Positions 13,427 through 13,718 of a stretch of DNA of 13,718 nt are shown here, one piece after another. The DNA is taken from the NCBI GenBank assembly GCA_938039345.1, contig CALHVB010000147.1:1-13718 (forward strand), given 5' to 3'. The notes below the pieces were generated by a model. That model saw only the letters and a program-made list of their open reading frames with translations. It did not search any database and was not told the origin of the DNA. The stretch's first letter is position 1; every line of letters begins with the position of its first letter. The stretch is from an uncultured Sediminicola sp. (GTDB lineage Bacteria > Bacteroidota > Bacteroidia > Flavobacteriales > Flavobacteriaceae). The position numbers and the translations under genes were made by a program.

Positions 13427-13718
13427 ATGAAAACACTATTATTCTATTTATTATTGATTACAAGTACAATTATGTGGTCGCAAGAGCGTTCTACGCTACC
13501 TAATTTATTTGATTTTGAGGCACCAATGAATAAACTCAAATCTAAAAACAGCGCAAACAAACTAGGGACTATGAATAGCAGAATGGATAATCCCATGAAT
13601 GTTGAAATTAGAAAGACTTTGTTTCATAATATGCAACAGCTTGCTAAGGAAAAGAAAATGGATACTTTAAGTCCTGGCTATTTTAAAATAAAAATACCTA
13701 CGCGAAAACGAAAAAGAG
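13427..13718 (+). CDS. N-terminal part of an unidentified secreted/periplasmic protein, cut by the window edge
   Basis: From the ATG at 13427 the frame is open for 97 codons to the right edge. It begins MKTLLFYLLLITSTIMWSQE: a lysine, a hydrophobic core and then S-Q, a common form of Bacteroidetes Sec signal peptides, with cleavage likely around residues 18-20. The mature part is polar and rich in Met, Asn and Lys (for example MNSRMDNPMNVE) and ends in the basic run PTRKRKR at the edge. I do not recognise the family. A longer GTG-initiated frame across this spot is in another register and lacks any protein-like features. The gene is 153 bases after the TMEM220 gene and may or may not belong to the ebo operon. 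Confidence 0.68.
   Translation, partial: MKTLLFYLLLITSTIMWSQERSTLPNLFDFEAPMNKLKSKNSANKLGTMNSRMDNPMNVEIRKTLFHNMQQLAKEKKMDTLSPGYFKIKIPTRKRKR

Noticed and set aside
13312..13503. GTG-initiated 63-codon open frame after the TMEM220 gene
   Set aside because: It starts in the spacer and overlaps, in another register, the signal-peptide gene at 13427. It has no domain or plausible start context.
1..13718. CRISPR arrays, tRNA genes, insertion sequences, phage or conjugation genes
   Set aside because: I saw no regularly spaced repeats, cloverleaf-like sequence, transposase motifs or terminal inverted repeats. Every sizeable stretch is accounted for by ordinary chromosomal genes.

Overview
The window looks like chromosomal DNA of a marine-type Bacteroidetes bacterium, most likely a member of Flavobacteriaceae. 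The evidence is low GC (about 30% by eye), almost no Shine-Dalgarno sequences, promoter-like TTG/TAnnTTTG pairs instead of E. coli-type boxes, and menaquinone, DUF2853 and tRNA-hydroxylase genes in their typical flavobacterial forms. There is no tRNA, rRNA, insertion sequence, phage gene or CRISPR array, and no gene-free stretch longer than about 155 bases.

Region 1 (1-315): the 5' part of a minus-strand membrane-protein gene runs off the left edge. It diverges from an ABC-F ATPase gene that has a good Bacteroidetes-type promoter.

Region 2 (316-5707, plus strand): the ABC-F ATPase is followed by a menaquinone block. This comprises a YdiI/MenI-like hotdog thioesterase, isochorismate synthase MenF, MenD and a DUF2853 protein. 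MenF turns chorismate into isochorismate and MenD makes SEPHCHC from it. The thioesterase is a good candidate for the later hydrolysis of DHNA-CoA. A strong bidirectional terminator closes this block.

Region 3 (5795-6515): the diiron tRNA hydroxylase gene miaE lies on the minus strand, convergent with the men block. Its leader carries a perfect 20-bp palindrome, and an 11-bp inverted repeat brackets part of the divergent miaE/ebo spacer.

Region 4 (6516-13273, plus strand): a complete, collinear eboA-B-C-D-E-F cluster, packed with gaps of 0 to 13 bases, is followed 6 bases later by a TMEM220-family membrane protein. Homologous clusters are known from cyanobacteria, where they are implicated in moving a scytonemin precursor to the periplasm, and from some eustigmatophyte plastids. 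Scytonemin biosynthesis genes are not seen here, so the cargo or product in this organism is unknown. The set comprises a TatD-like hydrolase, a UbiA-like membrane protein, a sugar-phosphate-cyclase-like enzyme, a xylose-isomerase-like TIM barrel and a phosphodiesterase-fold protein. That looks like a small pathway that makes or handles a cyclitol-like or prenyl-linked metabolite at the membrane. Several of these proteins depart from the canonical active-site motifs of their superfamilies. This cluster is the most interesting part of the window.

Region 5 (13274-13718): a short spacer with degenerate repeats is followed by the start of a secreted or periplasmic protein gene that runs off the right edge.
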